Part shown: positions 35,835-44,691 of the stretch, piece after piece
Position numbering within the stretch: the first letter of the stretch is position 1
Layout: each line of letters opens with the position of its first letter
Source: Alphaproteobacteria bacterium
GTDB taxonomy: Bacteria; Pseudomonadota; Alphaproteobacteria; Micavibrionales; Micavibrionaceae
Reading direction: 5' to 3'
Length of the DNA stretch: 53,856 nt
NCBI GenBank assembly: GCA_016794145.1
Contig: JAEUKP010000007.1
Location: forward strand, 1-53,856
Program-made: the position numbers and the translations under genes
The notes under the pieces: model-generated
Database searches by the model: none
What the model saw: only the letters and a program-made list of their open reading frames with translations
Told to the model about the DNA's origin: nothing

Positions 35835-36797
35835 ATGTTTGATGAAGATATTGACCAAATGATTATCTTGATTGTCAGTTCATTGCTGGCCATGATTTCA
35901 TTCGTTGCAGTTGCAATTCCTTTTCTAAAGCGGACAGAAAGGAAAGAGCAGTATAAAAATGTCATTGAAAAGAAACGTAAGGCTTTATTCGAACAAGCCA
36001 AGGAACGTGTTGTTTACAACGGAGAACAGAAAGCAGCCTCTGTTCGTGAATCTCTTGCTTTTTTCTTTAAAATCCAACAAATTTTTGGAGCTTTAGGTGA
36101 AAAAGTCCACGATCAGATGCTTCAGGCTGGAATTCGTGATCCCAAGGCCCCCTTTATTTACCTGATTGCGCGTGCTGTGATTCCTATCGTTGCGATGCTC
36201 TTTACAGCTTTGATTTTGGGGAATGGTGAGAGAGAGATGGAGCCAAATAAAATTTTTACAATCGTTCTGGCAATCGGGGGGCTTGGGTTTTTTTTGCCTC
36301 GAATTATCTTGAAAAATCATATTATCAAACGTCAGCAAGAAATTAATGTCACTTTTCCGGACGCTTTAGACATGATGTTAATTTGTGTTCAGGGGGGCAT
36401 CGGTCTGGAACAAACAATTCAACGCGTTGGAGATGAAATCGCAGAGCATTCCCCAACCTTGGCAGAGGAATTGGGTATTCTAAGTGCTGAAATGGGAATG
36501 CTGAATGATCGTCGTGGTGCTTTACAAGACTTTGCGCGGCGGGTAGGGAGTGGTGCCGCAAAATCATTTGCAACAGCTATGATCCAGGCAGAGCAATACG
36601 GGACATCGGTTTCTAATGCGATGCGTGTCATTTCTGATGAGTTGAGGGATCAAAGAATGGCAGCAGCCGAGCAAAAAGCAGCGTCCTTGCCACCAAAGCT
36701 GACCGTTCCCATGATTTTATTTTTTCTTCCTGCCTTATTTATTGTCATTCTGGCCCCTGCATTTTTGGCGGCTAAGGCCGCAGGGGTAGGAGAATAG
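35835..36797 (+). CDS. tadC: Tad pilus inner membrane platform protein TadC
   Basis: The second platform protein (320 residues), with the same GspF fold as TadB: an N-terminal helix, a central pair, VTFPDALDMMLICVQGGIGLEQTIQRV, then PPKLTVPMILFFLPALFIVILAPAF at the C-terminus. It starts 8 bp after tadB. The block ends here: no prepilin (flp), prepilin peptidase (cpaA), cpaB, secretin (cpaC) or tadD/tadG is seen in the window. Confidence 0.9.
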   Translation: MFDEDIDQMIILIVSSLLAMISFVAVAIPFLKRTERKEQYKNVIEKKRKALFEQAKERVVYNGEQKAASVRESLAFFFKIQQIFGALGEKVHDQMLQAGIRDPKAPFIYLIARAVIPIVAMLFTALILGNGEREMEPNKIFTIVLAIGGLGFFLPRIILKNHIIKRQQEINVTFPDALDMMLICVQGGIGLEQTIQRVGDEIAEHSPTLAEELGILSAEMGMLNDRRGALQDFARRVGSGAAKSFATAMIQAEQYGTSVSNAMRVISDELRDQRMAAAEQKAASLPPKLTVPMILFFLPALFIVILAPAFLAAKAAGVGE

Positions 36798-36813
36798 CTA
36801 GGAAACAGGCGGA

Positions 36814-37818
36814 TTAGTCTTTCTGTGCAACTTGATCTGTTGTTTTTGTTGCAATCGGAATTGGATATCCTTTGCGTTCCTTTACAACTTTCCGAATTTT
36901 CTGCCAGTCCAGATTTTTGACATCCTTACCTGCAACTCGCATAATGTAACTTAAATCACGCTCTGATAATTGATAATCAGGGACAGTGCCCTCATGCTCC
37001 ATGATTGCTGCTTGTTCCTGCGTCGGGTGTACCTCTAGAAACAACCGATTATCAATCCATGCGGCTTTGATGGGTTGATCAACAACAGTCACTTTTGTTC
37101 CGACAGGCGCCATATCAAAGATTTGGGTAATGTCCTCTGGAAACATCCGGATGCAGCCGCTACTTACCCGACGACCGATCCCGTAAGGCTTGTTTGTGCC
37201 ATGGATCGCAATTGTTGGAAAACCAAGATAAAGAGCATGGGACCCCATCGGGTTATCAGGGCCTGGTGGAACGCTGATGGGGAGGGTGGGGTCTTCTTTC
37301 CTCATCCGGTCTGTGGGGGTCCATGTCGGTCCATCTTTCTTGCGGACAACTGACGTGATGCCCAAAGGTGTTTTTAAACCATCGCGCCCAATTCCGATCG
37401 GAAAAGTCAGTGGTTGTGAATTCGGGGTTTTATAATAGTAAAGGCGCATTTCAGCCAGGTTAATCACAACACCTTCATGCACCGCATCAGGTAGAATATT
37501 GAGCGTCGGGATAATAATATCTGTTCCCGATCCAGGCAGCCAAGGGTCGACGCTCGGATTTGCGGCCCGCATCTCAACAAAACCAACGCCATACTCACGT
37601 CCGATATGAACAAGCGTGTCTTCATAAGATGCCGTGACTTCTTGCATCTGTCCAATATATGGTTTTGTATAGGGGGCATAAGACATTTTTCCAAGCCCAG
37701 ATGCTGTGCCAGAAGGGCTTGCGATCGCAAGAGGGGCTAAAAAAAGAAGCAACACCGAAAAGGCCCATATTGATAAAGGCGATGCGCCCGCAAACAGATA
37801 TTTTTTTAATATTTCCAT
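36814..37818 (-). CDS. L,D-transpeptidase with LysM-like domain
   Basis: A periplasmic YkuD-type L,D-transpeptidase (334 residues), which makes 3-3 cross-links in peptidoglycan or attaches proteins to it. A signal or anchor helix (SIWAFSVLLLFLAPLAIA) comes first, then a LysM-like region (HIGREYGVGFVEMRAANPSVD, ending TDIIIP). The catalytic domain has His in AIHGTNKPYGIG and the nucleophile Cys in RRVSSGCIRM. It converges on tadC with a 16-bp gap and is separately expressed. Confidence 0.92.
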   Translation of the reverse strand: MEILKKYLFAGASPLSIWAFSVLLLFLAPLAIASPSGTASGLGKMSYAPYTKPYIGQMQEVTASYEDTLVHIGREYGVGFVEMRAANPSVDPWLPGSGTDIIIPTLNILPDAVHEGVVINLAEMRLYYYKTPNSQPLTFPIGIGRDGLKTPLGITSVVRKKDGPTWTPTDRMRKEDPTLPISVPPGPDNPMGSHALYLGFPTIAIHGTNKPYGIGRRVSSGCIRMFPEDITQIFDMAPVGTKVTVVDQPIKAAWIDNRLFLEVHPTQEQAAIMEHEGTVPDYQLSERDLSYIMRVAGKDVKNLDWQKIRKVVKERKGYPIPIATKTTDQVAQKD

Positions 37819-37853
37819 TTTAATCTCTTATAATTTCAGTAACACAATATTCA

Positions 37854-39062
37854 TCACAACAGGCCTTTTAATGTCTCTGTAACTTTATCTATAAAGATAT
37901 CTGTCGTTAAGTAAGGTTGATCTTTTCCAATTAATAAGGCCAGGTCTTTCGTCATATGTCCGCGTTCAACTGTCAGAATGCACGCTTTCTCAAGAGAATC
38001 TGCGAATTTTATAACCTCAGGTGTCTTATCGAATTGTCCACGATATTTCAAGCCCTGAGTCCATGCAAAGATAGAGGCTATAGGGTTTGTAGATGTCTTT
38101 TCACCTTTTTGGTATTGCCGGAAATGTCGTGTGACTGTTCCATGTGCCGCCTCGGCCTCTACTATCTGGCCATCCGGAGTGAGGAGGACAGAGGTCATCA
38201 ACCCCAGCGAGCCAAAGCCCTGTGCGACAATGTCTGATTGAACATCGCCATCATAGTTCTTACAGGCCCAGACCATCCCGCCGTGCGATTTGAGGGCAAA
38301 GGCAACCATATCGTCAATCAAGCGATGCTCGTAAGTCAGGCCCGCTTTATCAAATGCGGATTTGAATTCTGTATAAACGTCGTTAAAAATATCAATAAAC
38401 TTACCGTCATAGGCTTTTAGAATCGTATTTTTTGTTGACATGTACAAAGGGCAGTTCCGTGCAAGAGCGTAGTTAAAACACGCATGTGCAAAGCCACGAA
38501 TGGAATCGTCCACATTGTACATTCCCATCGCAACGCCAGGACTTTTGAAATCAAATATCTCATATGTCTCGGCTGCTCCACCATCTGCAGGTTGAAACGT
38601 CATCGATAGTTTTCCGGGCTGAGATATTTTAAAATCTGTCGCTTTATATTGATCCCCAAATGCGTGGCGCCCAATAATAATGGGGGATGTCCATCCGGGG
38701 ACATAGCGTGGAATATTTTGACAAATAATGGGTTCGCGAAATACTGTTCCATCAAGAATATTCCGAATCGTTCCGTTCGGAGATTTCCACATCTTCTTAA
38801 GATTAAATTCCTTTACCCGTGACTCATCGGGCGTAATCGTTGCACATTTAACCCCCACCCGGTATTGCTTGATCGCGTTGGCAGCCTCAATTGTTACTTG
38901 ATCGTCTGTCGCATCACGGTTTTGTATGGATAAATCATAGTACTTTAAATCCACCTCCAGATAAGGATAAATTAACTTATCCTTGATCCAACCCCATATA
39001 ACGCGGGTCATTTCATCTCCGTCGATTTCAACGATGGGATTGAGTACTTTGATTTTGGTCAT
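37854..39062 (-). CDS. icd: NADP-dependent isocitrate dehydrogenase
   Basis: The homodimeric, eukaryote-like isocitrate dehydrogenase (402 residues) that forms 2-oxoglutarate in the TCA cycle. Start at ATG 39062 gives [20 protein letters not shown] with AAAGGA at good spacing; the frame to 39125 is not needed. Substrate and cofactor regions are visible: [33 protein letters not shown] and [15 protein letters not shown]. In the same window lie sucCD and sucA, which act downstream in the cycle. Confidence 0.95.
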   Translation of the reverse strand: MTKIKVLNPIVEIDGDEMTRVIWGWIKDKLIYPYLEVDLKYYDLSIQNRDATDDQVTIEAANAIKQYRVGVKCATITPDESRVKEFNLKKMWKSPNGTIRNILDGTVFREPIICQNIPRYVPGWTSPIIIGRHAFGDQYKATDFKISQPGKLSMTFQPADGGAAETYEIFDFKSPGVAMGMYNVDDSIRGFAHACFNYALARNCPLYMSTKNTILKAYDGKFIDIFNDVYTEFKSAFDKAGLTYEHRLIDDMVAFALKSHGGMVWACKNYDGDVQSDIVAQGFGSLGLMTSVLLTPDGQIVEAEAAHGTVTRHFRQYQKGEKTSTNPIASIFAWTQGLKYRGQFDKTPEVIKFADSLEKACILTVERGHMTKDLALLIGKDQPYLTTDIFIDKVTETLKGLL

Positions 39063-39221
39063 AATAAATCCTTTTTTTAGACCTCTGAATATTACAGGAA
39101 ATTTCATCGAAGCTAAAGGGGCCATAGCTTAAATCTTGATTGCATTTTTATGGGTAAAATAGCAAAATACCCCCTAGGTCATAATAAAAGACCAAAAACC
39201 GATTGTTTTAGGAACAAATGA

Positions 39222-39893
39222 ATGAAGATTTTAAGATTAAGTGCTTTTGCAATACTGGCTTTAACCCTCTTTGCTGGCGCTGCAAAGGCAGATTACGCAG
39301 TCTGGACTGATGCGAAAACAGGTCTTACCGTGAGCTTTCCAGATACATGGGCACAAATCAATAATCAAATTCCTATAGATGTCATCACCTTGTCTGTCCC
39401 GTCGGGAGAAGCAGCGGCTACTTGTAAAGTCAGTGCACAGGAGGACCGACGCTTTCTGATTTACCCCAATAAATACCGCCCTGATATTCGGGACCAGAAT
39501 TTCGCAATCAATTTCTGGGAGAAGTATGCTGCTCGGTATAGTTCTGTCAATTTGATCCGTTATAGCGATAATGCTGGGCTTGGTCAGGGATTTTCCAGCA
39601 TGGCTCTTGTGTCTTTCCTTGTTCCTCCCGATAATCCAGAAACGTCAGATTATCAGGATCGCGGGGGGATTATGGCCGTAACAAATTATGGCGATAAAGT
39701 CTATGTTGCGGAGTGTTCTTCGGCATTGCCCAATTACAGTCTTTACCACGTTCAATTCATGGATTTTTTTAAATCGATTTCTTTCAAGAAATATTATCAT
39801 GAGTTGGTTGTTGGTGATTACCGCAATTTTCTGAATACAATGGGAACGATTGATGTTCCATTCCCAAACGCTGTTAGCCGTTCGACATATTAG
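39222..39893 (+). CDS. Exported protein of unknown function
   Basis: A 223-residue secreted protein with a clear signal peptide (LSAFAILALTLFAGAAKAD, cleavage after AKA). The mature start WTDAKTGLTVSFPDTWAQ resembles the opening of PsbP/DcrB-like sandwich domains, by eye only. Two Cys (in ATCKVSAQ and AECSSALP) might pair. It is 3 bp before the nfu gene on the same strand and probably co-transcribed. A patch ataccccctag at about 39170 upstream also occurs at 475, of unknown meaning. Confidence 0.7.
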   Translation: MKILRLSAFAILALTLFAGAAKADYAVWTDAKTGLTVSFPDTWAQINNQIPIDVITLSVPSGEAAATCKVSAQEDRRFLIYPNKYRPDIRDQNFAINFWEKYAARYSSVNLIRYSDNAGLGQGFSSMALVSFLVPPDNPETSDYQDRGGIMAVTNYGDKVYVAECSSALPNYSLYHVQFMDFFKSISFKKYYHELVVGDYRNFLNTMGTIDVPFPNAVSRSTY

Positions 39894-39896
39894 CCC

Positions 39897-40451
39897 ATGT
39901 TTATTCAAACCGAATCTACTCCTAATCCGCAGACCTTGAAATTTATTCCGGGTATGGTTGTTATGCCCGAAGGAGTTGCAGAATTTCGAACGCGCGAGGA
40001 GGCCGTTACCCAATCCCCTTTTGCAGCCCGATTGTTTGATATCAAAGGGGTTAGAGCGGTATTCTTTGGGGCCGATTTTATTTCAATCACAAAGGATCAG
40101 GATTGTGATTGGGCGGATATTAAAACTTTTATTCTGGGGGTTTTGTTTGAACAATTCAGTCTGAACAAGCCGGTTATCTATCCTATCTCAAATGGGGATC
40201 AAGACACAGGACAAGATAGTCATATTATCCAAAAAATAAAAGCCATTCTAGATGAGCGTGTTCGCCCTGCTGTTGCGAGAGATGGGGGGGATATTGTTTT
40301 TCATAGTTTTGAAAAAGGGGTTGTCTTCCTGAAAATGCGCGGAGCTTGTGCAGGCTGTCCCAGCTCGACAATGACTTTGAAATCAGGAATCGAGAATATG
40401 TTGCGGCACTTTATCCCAGAAGTTTTAGAGGTTCGAGCTGTCCCCGATTAG
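39897..40451 (+). CDS. nfuA: Nfu-type iron-sulfur cluster carrier
   Basis: A 184-residue Nfu protein that carries and delivers Fe-S clusters. The N-terminal Nfu_N domain starts MFIQTESTPNPQTLKFIPG, as in mitochondrial NFU1 and alphaproteobacterial homologues; it is not the degenerate A-type domain of E. coli NfuA. The C-terminal NifU-like domain has the CXXC cluster ligands in RGACAGCPSSTMTLK. The pair with the exported gene upstream is close (3 bp). Confidence 0.92.
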   Translation: MFIQTESTPNPQTLKFIPGMVVMPEGVAEFRTREEAVTQSPFAARLFDIKGVRAVFFGADFISITKDQDCDWADIKTFILGVLFEQFSLNKPVIYPISNGDQDTGQDSHIIQKIKAILDERVRPAVARDGGDIVFHSFEKGVVFLKMRGACAGCPSSTMTLKSGIENMLRHFIPEVLEVRAVPD

Positions 40452-40555
40452 TGGGGTCCACTTTATTTTTCCATAATTTAAAATAATCTTGATTCTTGTA
40501 TTACATAATGTTACCTTCTTTCTGGTTCAACTTACCAAAGAGATGGTTTTATAGA

Positions 40556-41194
40556 ATGCTAGCCATATCAAGTTCATTTCAAGAATCTGGTCAAATTGTC
40601 GATTCTTTGCCAGACGGAGGGCAAAACGGCAGCGCAGTGCCTCAGCAGCGGGCCTGTCAGGATGGTATTGAAATCGATGGTATCTACATTAAGTGCGTGT
40701 CCGCTGAAGACGCCTACAAGGTCTTAAAATTGCTGAGAGATGGTCCGATTTACCCCACTTTTAATTTTGATGCACTTGCCCTTCTTAAAAAAGCTGAGGA
40801 GGGGGAAGGCGAAGACAATGATAACTCTCATAAACCCCCTTCAATCCCAAATGTTAGGCTACTTGAGATTCGTAGTTTAGAGCGTCTATTAAAAAATTCT
40901 GATTTCCACAAACCAATTTATGACTCTCTTCAGGGGAATACTTCAAAAAATATTTATATTCTTACAGAACATTCAGACACCGTATCCCCATTTCGCCAGA
41001 TTTGCTTTAAAATCAGTTTTCAGGATGATCGTAGTATAAAATTTAATATCGTGTATTATTTTTTCTCAGGGAATAGGCCTTCTTCTGCAGATGACATTTT
41101 TTTAATTATCGGCCCAAAAGACGATAAGGATCGTGTCATGAGCTGTGGCTATGATTTCGCTACCGAGATTTTCAAACCCACTGCCCCTAGATGA
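40556..41194 (+). CDS. Orphan protein of unknown function
   Basis: An unrecognised protein of 212 residues from ATG 40556; the frame is open back to TTG 40496 and ATG 40508, and no start has a convincing ribosome-binding site. The longer form would add a hydrophobic, aromatic-rich segment (LPSFWFNLPKRWFYR). The body is mixed alpha/beta with an acidic stretch (KKAEEGEGEDNDN). The end is FKPTAPR. No domain is evident. It lies between nfu and the opposite-strand rsfS, without flanking repeats that I could find. Confidence 0.55.
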   Translation: MLAISSSFQESGQIVDSLPDGGQNGSAVPQQRACQDGIEIDGIYIKCVSAEDAYKVLKLLRDGPIYPTFNFDALALLKKAEEGEGEDNDNSHKPPSIPNVRLLEIRSLERLLKNSDFHKPIYDSLQGNTSKNIYILTEHSDTVSPFRQICFKISFQDDRSIKFNIVYYFFSGNRPSSADDIFLIIGPKDDKDRVMSCGYDFATEIFKPTAPR

Positions 41195-41248
41195 GATAGG
41201 GGACAAACAGGCGAGGGCAACCATCATAACGGAATGACTGGTTTTATA

Positions 41249-41641
41249 TTATGAGGTGCTGCGCAGGGGTTTTGTCTTGACATTTGCGGGAGCGTCAATT
41301 TGCCACATTTTTTCGATCGCATAAAACTCGCGAACTTCTGGCCGGAATAAGTGAACAATCACATCACCGCAGTCAACAACCACCCAATCTGCGGCAGGCA
41401 AGCCTTCAGTCCGTATAACTTCGAAAGAAGAGCTTTTGAGTTTCTCATCAATTTTGTCAGCAAAGCTTGCAACCTGTCTGGAAGATGTCCCTGATGCAAC
41501 AACCATATAATCCGCGAGGGATGTTTGGCCCATCAAGTCAATCACTTCGATTTCTTCTGCTTTGCTTGCATCCAATACCTCGACAATCAGGTCCTTTAAA
41601 TGCGCGGGAGTATGCTCTCCCAGTGGTTTACGCGTGCCCAA
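41249..41641 (-). CDS. rsfS: Ribosomal silencing factor RsfS
   Basis: RsfS (130 residues) binds L14 and blocks subunit joining during starvation. Typical sequence is present: EEIEVIDLMGQTSLADYMVVASGTSSRQV and ADWVVVDCGDVIVHLF. The start is a TTG at 41641 with AAAGGAG 10 bases upstream; no ATG is in frame before the conserved core. The usual partners nadD and rlmH are not adjacent. The 222 bp upstream to 41863 shows no gene. Confidence 0.92.
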   Translation of the reverse strand: MGTRKPLGEHTPAHLKDLIVEVLDASKAEEIEVIDLMGQTSLADYMVVASGTSSRQVASFADKIDEKLKSSSFEVIRTEGLPAADWVVVDCGDVIVHLFRPEVREFYAIEKMWQIDAPANVKTKPLRSTS

Positions 41642-41863
41642 GGGGGTGACGCTCCTTTCCGTGTGTGGTGGTGGGTTGGTCGATAGGAAACGCCCAACAT
41701 TGATCAGTATTTAAAAAAAACATATGAATGTCATAGCAGGCGATATGGTTTCTGTAAACTAGACTTTCGTAGGATAATGTAAATTTCTTCATCCTTTCTA
41801 TTATATACTTTTTCGTATTTTTTAGCAAATCGCCTATAAAATCCATTGAATTTAATATTGAAT

Positions 41864-42445
41864 TTAATGGAGTGTTTTGGAAGGGGGATCATTCCGCAAA
41901 ACGCAAGTTCCTATTCCCTTTCCGACAGGATTATATGGGGTATTGTCGTTTTCTGCCAGAATATCCATGAGTTTTTCTCTCGCACGAGACAACCGGGATC
42001 TAACCGTTCCCAGAGGGATTTGAAGGGCTTTTGAAACGTCTTCATAACTCATTTCATGTGAACAAACCATGATTAATATTTCCCTATATTGAGGTGTTAG
42101 ATCTTTCATCGCATGGGCCACTTCTTTGGCCATGACCTCTGTTTCCTGTACAGCCTGGCAAGATGCGGAAAGGAGCATTGGCTCTGGATCATATTGTGAT
42201 TCATAGCGAATTTTCCGATTGTAGCCAGTGACAAATGAATTGTACATAATCCGCGAAAGCCAACTAAAAGCTTTTGTATCTTTTGTATCTTGATCAAATT
42301 TTTCCCGATGGGTCAGGGCTTTCAAAAGCGTCGTTTGCAGTAAATCCTCTGCATCCGCCTTGTTCCTGCATAATTTGATCGCAAAACGGTTAAGCCCGTC
42401 AATTTCTTTAAACAATACGGCATCTGTTAACATCTTGGTCTCCAT
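41864..42445 (-). CDS. ECF sigma factor, possibly EcfG-like
   Basis: A 193-residue extracytoplasmic-function sigma factor. Region 2 is LCRNKADAEDLLQTTLLKAL ... AFSWLSRIMYNSF; region 4 is LTPQYREILIMVCSHEMSYEDVSKALQI then GTVRSRLSRAREKLM. A short Asn/Pro-rich tail follows. A GGAAC-N16-GGTT promoter, close to the EcfG consensus, lies at 43351 ahead of small stress-type membrane genes, so an EcfG role in the general stress response is plausible. NepR and PhyR are not in the window. It is divergent from the OmpR-type regulator gene. Confidence 0.88.
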   Translation of the reverse strand: METKMLTDAVLFKEIDGLNRFAIKLCRNKADAEDLLQTTLLKALTHREKFDQDTKDTKAFSWLSRIMYNSFVTGYNRKIRYESQYDPEPMLLSASCQAVQETEVMAKEVAHAMKDLTPQYREILIMVCSHEMSYEDVSKALQIPLGTVRSRLSRAREKLMDILAENDNTPYNPVGKGIGTCVLRNDPPSKTLH

Positions 42446-42574
42446 GTCTGTTGTCCATGGAGGTAATTTAATCTCCTGTTGTTATCTGCGGATGTCGGTT
42501 GTGTTGCCGAATTGAAAAATAATGTTTCTATTTTGTAACAATCCCCCTATATTGCTTGCTGAAACAGGAGTATT

Positions 42575-43324
42575 ATGAGTAAAGCAACAATATTAAGCGT
42601 TGATGATGACGAAAATTTGCAGTTTGTTTTAAGAGAATATCTTGAATCAGATGGCTATAAAGTTTTACGGGCGCATGACTTGAAAGAGTTTTCTGCGTGG
42701 TTAGAGCAAGGAAGTGCCATTGATATTGTTCTTCTGGATCTTGTTTTAAAGGATGCAGAGGGTCTGTCTCTTATTTCAACAATACGTTCCAGAATTAACG
42801 CTCCAATTATTATTGTAAGCGGTAAAACAGATACAACAGAAAAAATTGTTTGCCTTGAAATGGGGGCAGATGACTACATTACAAAGCCTTTTGAAATGCG
42901 AGAATTGTCCGCCAGGATTAAAGCTGTTCTTCGTCGTTCAAAAGAGCCCACTTCACCCAACGACTCTGTTGCCTTGAATGAATTACATTCAGAGACCTAT
43001 ACAGGAAGAATATATTTCGGGAACTGGTATTTAGATTGCGGCCAATATCAATTGTATGATCTGAATGATAAAGCAGCAGATTTAACATCTGGTGAATTCA
43101 AATTGCTTGAAATACTTGCTCTATCAGCCAAAAAAGTTGTTACTCGTGAGCGACTTTTTGAAATGACGCGCGATTCATCAAACTTTGATAGCTATGATCG
43201 GGCAATAGATATTCAAATCGCCCGTATCCGTAAGAAGATCGGTGATGATGCCAAAAACCCGCAGGTTTTAAAAACAATACGTGGTGTCGGTTACATGTTC
43301 TGTGCTGATATCCAGAAAAAATAA
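42575..43324 (+). CDS. OmpR-type response regulator
   Basis: A complete 249-residue transcription factor: receiver with SVDDDEN, acceptor Asp in DIVLLDLVLKDAEG, Ser in IIIVSGKTD and Lys in YITKPFE; then a 35-residue linker and a winged helix (LTSGEFKLLEILALSAKKVV ... DIQIARIRKKIG ... IRGVGYMF). It is a relative of the frameshifted regulator at 513. The start is preceded by ACAGGAG. It is divergent from the ECF sigma gene and upstream of the small membrane-protein cluster; no kinase is adjacent. Confidence 0.9.
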   Translation: MSKATILSVDDDENLQFVLREYLESDGYKVLRAHDLKEFSAWLEQGSAIDIVLLDLVLKDAEGLSLISTIRSRINAPIIIVSGKTDTTEKIVCLEMGADDYITKPFEMRELSARIKAVLRRSKEPTSPNDSVALNELHSETYTGRIYFGNWYLDCGQYQLYDLNDKAADLTSGEFKLLEILALSAKKVVTRERLFEMTRDSSNFDSYDRAIDIQIARIRKKIGDDAKNPQVLKTIRGVGYMFCADIQKK

Positions 43325-43350
43325 ATTTAAAATAAATTTTTGAAATATAG

Positions 43351-43375
43351 GGAACAAAAATCTTTTTGATTGGTT
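43351..43375 (+). promoter_or_regulatory. EcfG-type promoter
   Basis: ggaac at 43351-43355, 16 bases, then ggtt at 43372-43375. The general-stress consensus in alphaproteobacteria is GGAAC-N16/17-CGTT, so only one position differs. It is 50 bp upstream of the DUF883 gene and next to an ECF sigma gene. Confidence 0.6.
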
Positions 43376-43425
43376 TGATCATCGTCATCAAAAAACGATC
43401 ATCAATCATAATCAAGGAGATTAAA

Positions 43426-43731
43426 ATGAAAATTATAAACCCTCATATTGAACAATATCCATCTGTTGAAAAAATTTCTGAATCCTATGATAACTTAAAA
43501 GAGGGGGTAACAGAGCTGGCCGGGCAGGTTAAGGCAGATGCGTCCGATGCCGCAAGCCGTGTTGGCGCCCGTACCTATGACTTTGTTAAGGACAAATTAG
43601 AGTCGGCGCGTGCTGAGGCTTCTTCAGACCTTGGAAAAATTAAAACATATATCCGTGAAGAGCCCGCAAAAGGTGTTGCAATCGCTTTTATTGCAGGCGC
43701 TGTTTTAAGTCTTTTGCTTCGTCGTAGGTAG
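43426..43731 (+). CDS. DUF883 (ElaB/YqjD-like) membrane-anchored protein
   Basis: A 101-residue protein of the YqjD/ElaB type. A long amphipathic Ala/Lys/Asp-rich helix (ELAGQVKADASDAASRVGAR, then FVKDKLESARAEASSDLG) ends in one membrane helix, VAIAFIAGAVLSLLLRRR. E. coli relatives are stationary-phase proteins that tie ribosomes to the membrane. Start at ATG 43426 with AAGGAG at good spacing; the open frame from 43366 covers the promoter and is rejected. First gene of the small cluster. Confidence 0.85.
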   Translation: MKIINPHIEQYPSVEKISESYDNLKEGVTELAGQVKADASDAASRVGARTYDFVKDKLESARAEASSDLGKIKTYIREEPAKGVAIAFIAGAVLSLLLRRR

Positions 43732-43778
43732 ATTGCCGCCAGTTAACGGCTGTCCGGATTTCTAGTCAGGAGATAAAA

Positions 43779-44213
43779 ATGATTGGGTTACTTCCATATA
43801 TAGATCAAGTTGTAAAGTTTGTAAGCCATTCATCTCCTGGCAGAGACTCGCAGAAAATAGAAGCAGAGAAAGTTATTTTCTGGATGGCATTTTTCCTTGC
43901 TGTTTTGTCATACGTTATGATTATGGCAGGGATTGGGGTTTATCTGGTTAGCCGGTATGATGCATCTATTGCTCTTCTTTCCATCGGTTTGATAACTCTT
44001 TCAACCATGTTTCTGATGCTTGCACTTTACAGATTTTACCTTCATATCCGTCGTCAAAAAATTCAACGCAAGTTCAAAGAAATTGCCGATGAATTGTCGG
44101 GAATGTCGAATGAAATTTTAAGTAAGTTTGATGATGGCGTGAAAGATAATGCCCTTCTGATTGCCGGAGTTTCCGCAGTTCTTGGATATGTTGTTTCAAG
44201 AAAAGTTTTCTAA
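43779..44213 (+). CDS. YqjE-like membrane protein
   Basis: A 144-residue protein with two central helices (VIFWMAFFLAVLSYVMIMAGIG and IALLSIGLITLSTMFLMLALY), a basic linker, and a possible third helix at the C-terminus (ALLIAGVSAVLGYVVS). This layout fits the YqjE/holin-superfamily proteins that follow YqjD-like genes. AGGAG precedes the ATG. Together with the DUF883 gene it forms a yqjDE-type pair, likely part of the stress response. Confidence 0.7.
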   Translation: MIGLLPYIDQVVKFVSHSSPGRDSQKIEAEKVIFWMAFFLAVLSYVMIMAGIGVYLVSRYDASIALLSIGLITLSTMFLMLALYRFYLHIRRQKIQRKFKEIADELSGMSNEILSKFDDGVKDNALLIAGVSAVLGYVVSRKVF

Positions 44214-44263
44214 CGCAGGTTTTGCACCTTATCATTGTTATCAATTTTTATAAGGAGATTAGA

Positions 44264-44441
44264 ATGAATAAAAATATAATCTTGTCGATTATTGCTGTCT
44301 GTCTTGTCGGAATAGTTTCTATCATGCTTTTAAATAGAGATCATCAGGCAGGACCTGCTGAAAAACTATCTAATAGTATTTGACGAGGTCACAGAAGAAA
44401 TTGTCGATGAAATTGATGATCATACAACTTCAACAAAATAG
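44264..44441 (+). pseudogene. Small membrane protein gene with a +1 frameshift
   Basis: AAGGAG and ATG 44264 open a frame encoding one membrane helix (IILSIIAVCLVGIVSIMLL) and a short tail ending KLSNSI, stopped by tga at 44381. Shifting by one base at the ttt of 44379-44381 restores DEVTEEIVDEIDDHTTSTK to a tag at 44439-44441. Removing one T fuses both parts into about 58 residues: a single-helix protein with an acidic cytosolic tail. Either a sequencing error, a mutation or a frameshifting site. It is third in the stress-type cluster. Confidence 0.65.
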
Positions 44442-44450
44442 GAGAGTCAG

Positions 44451-44522
44451 ATGAAAAGCGTATTAATGTGGATTATCGGAATACCAATTCCTGTTATCAT
44501 TCTTTACAATATTTTCTTTTAA
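44451..44522 (+). CDS. 23-residue membrane peptide
   Basis: A very short gene: GGAGAG, seven bases, ATG 44451, then MKSVLMWIIGIPIPVIILYN and three more residues before taa. It is one hydrophobic helix with a Pro-Ile-Pro kink. Small proteins of the form MKS-LLW-IG-PIPIIIL are widespread in proteobacteria beside stress genes, as I recall. The good start signal and the cluster position (10 bp after the frameshifted gene) support it as real. Confidence 0.65.
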   Translation: MKSVLMWIIGIPIPVIILYNIFF

Positions 44523-44691
44523 AACGATCGGGAAAGATGATTTGGGGCGTGTCTATATCTTATTCATGGCACGCTCTAAATCTATCTACCTCTCTCTTTG
44601 TCTTATTTTAACAGGCCGTCGGCAAAGCCGCACGAAATTTTAGAAACCACAGAGGGCAGAGAGATAAACAGAGTATGATTAAAAAGAAAGT

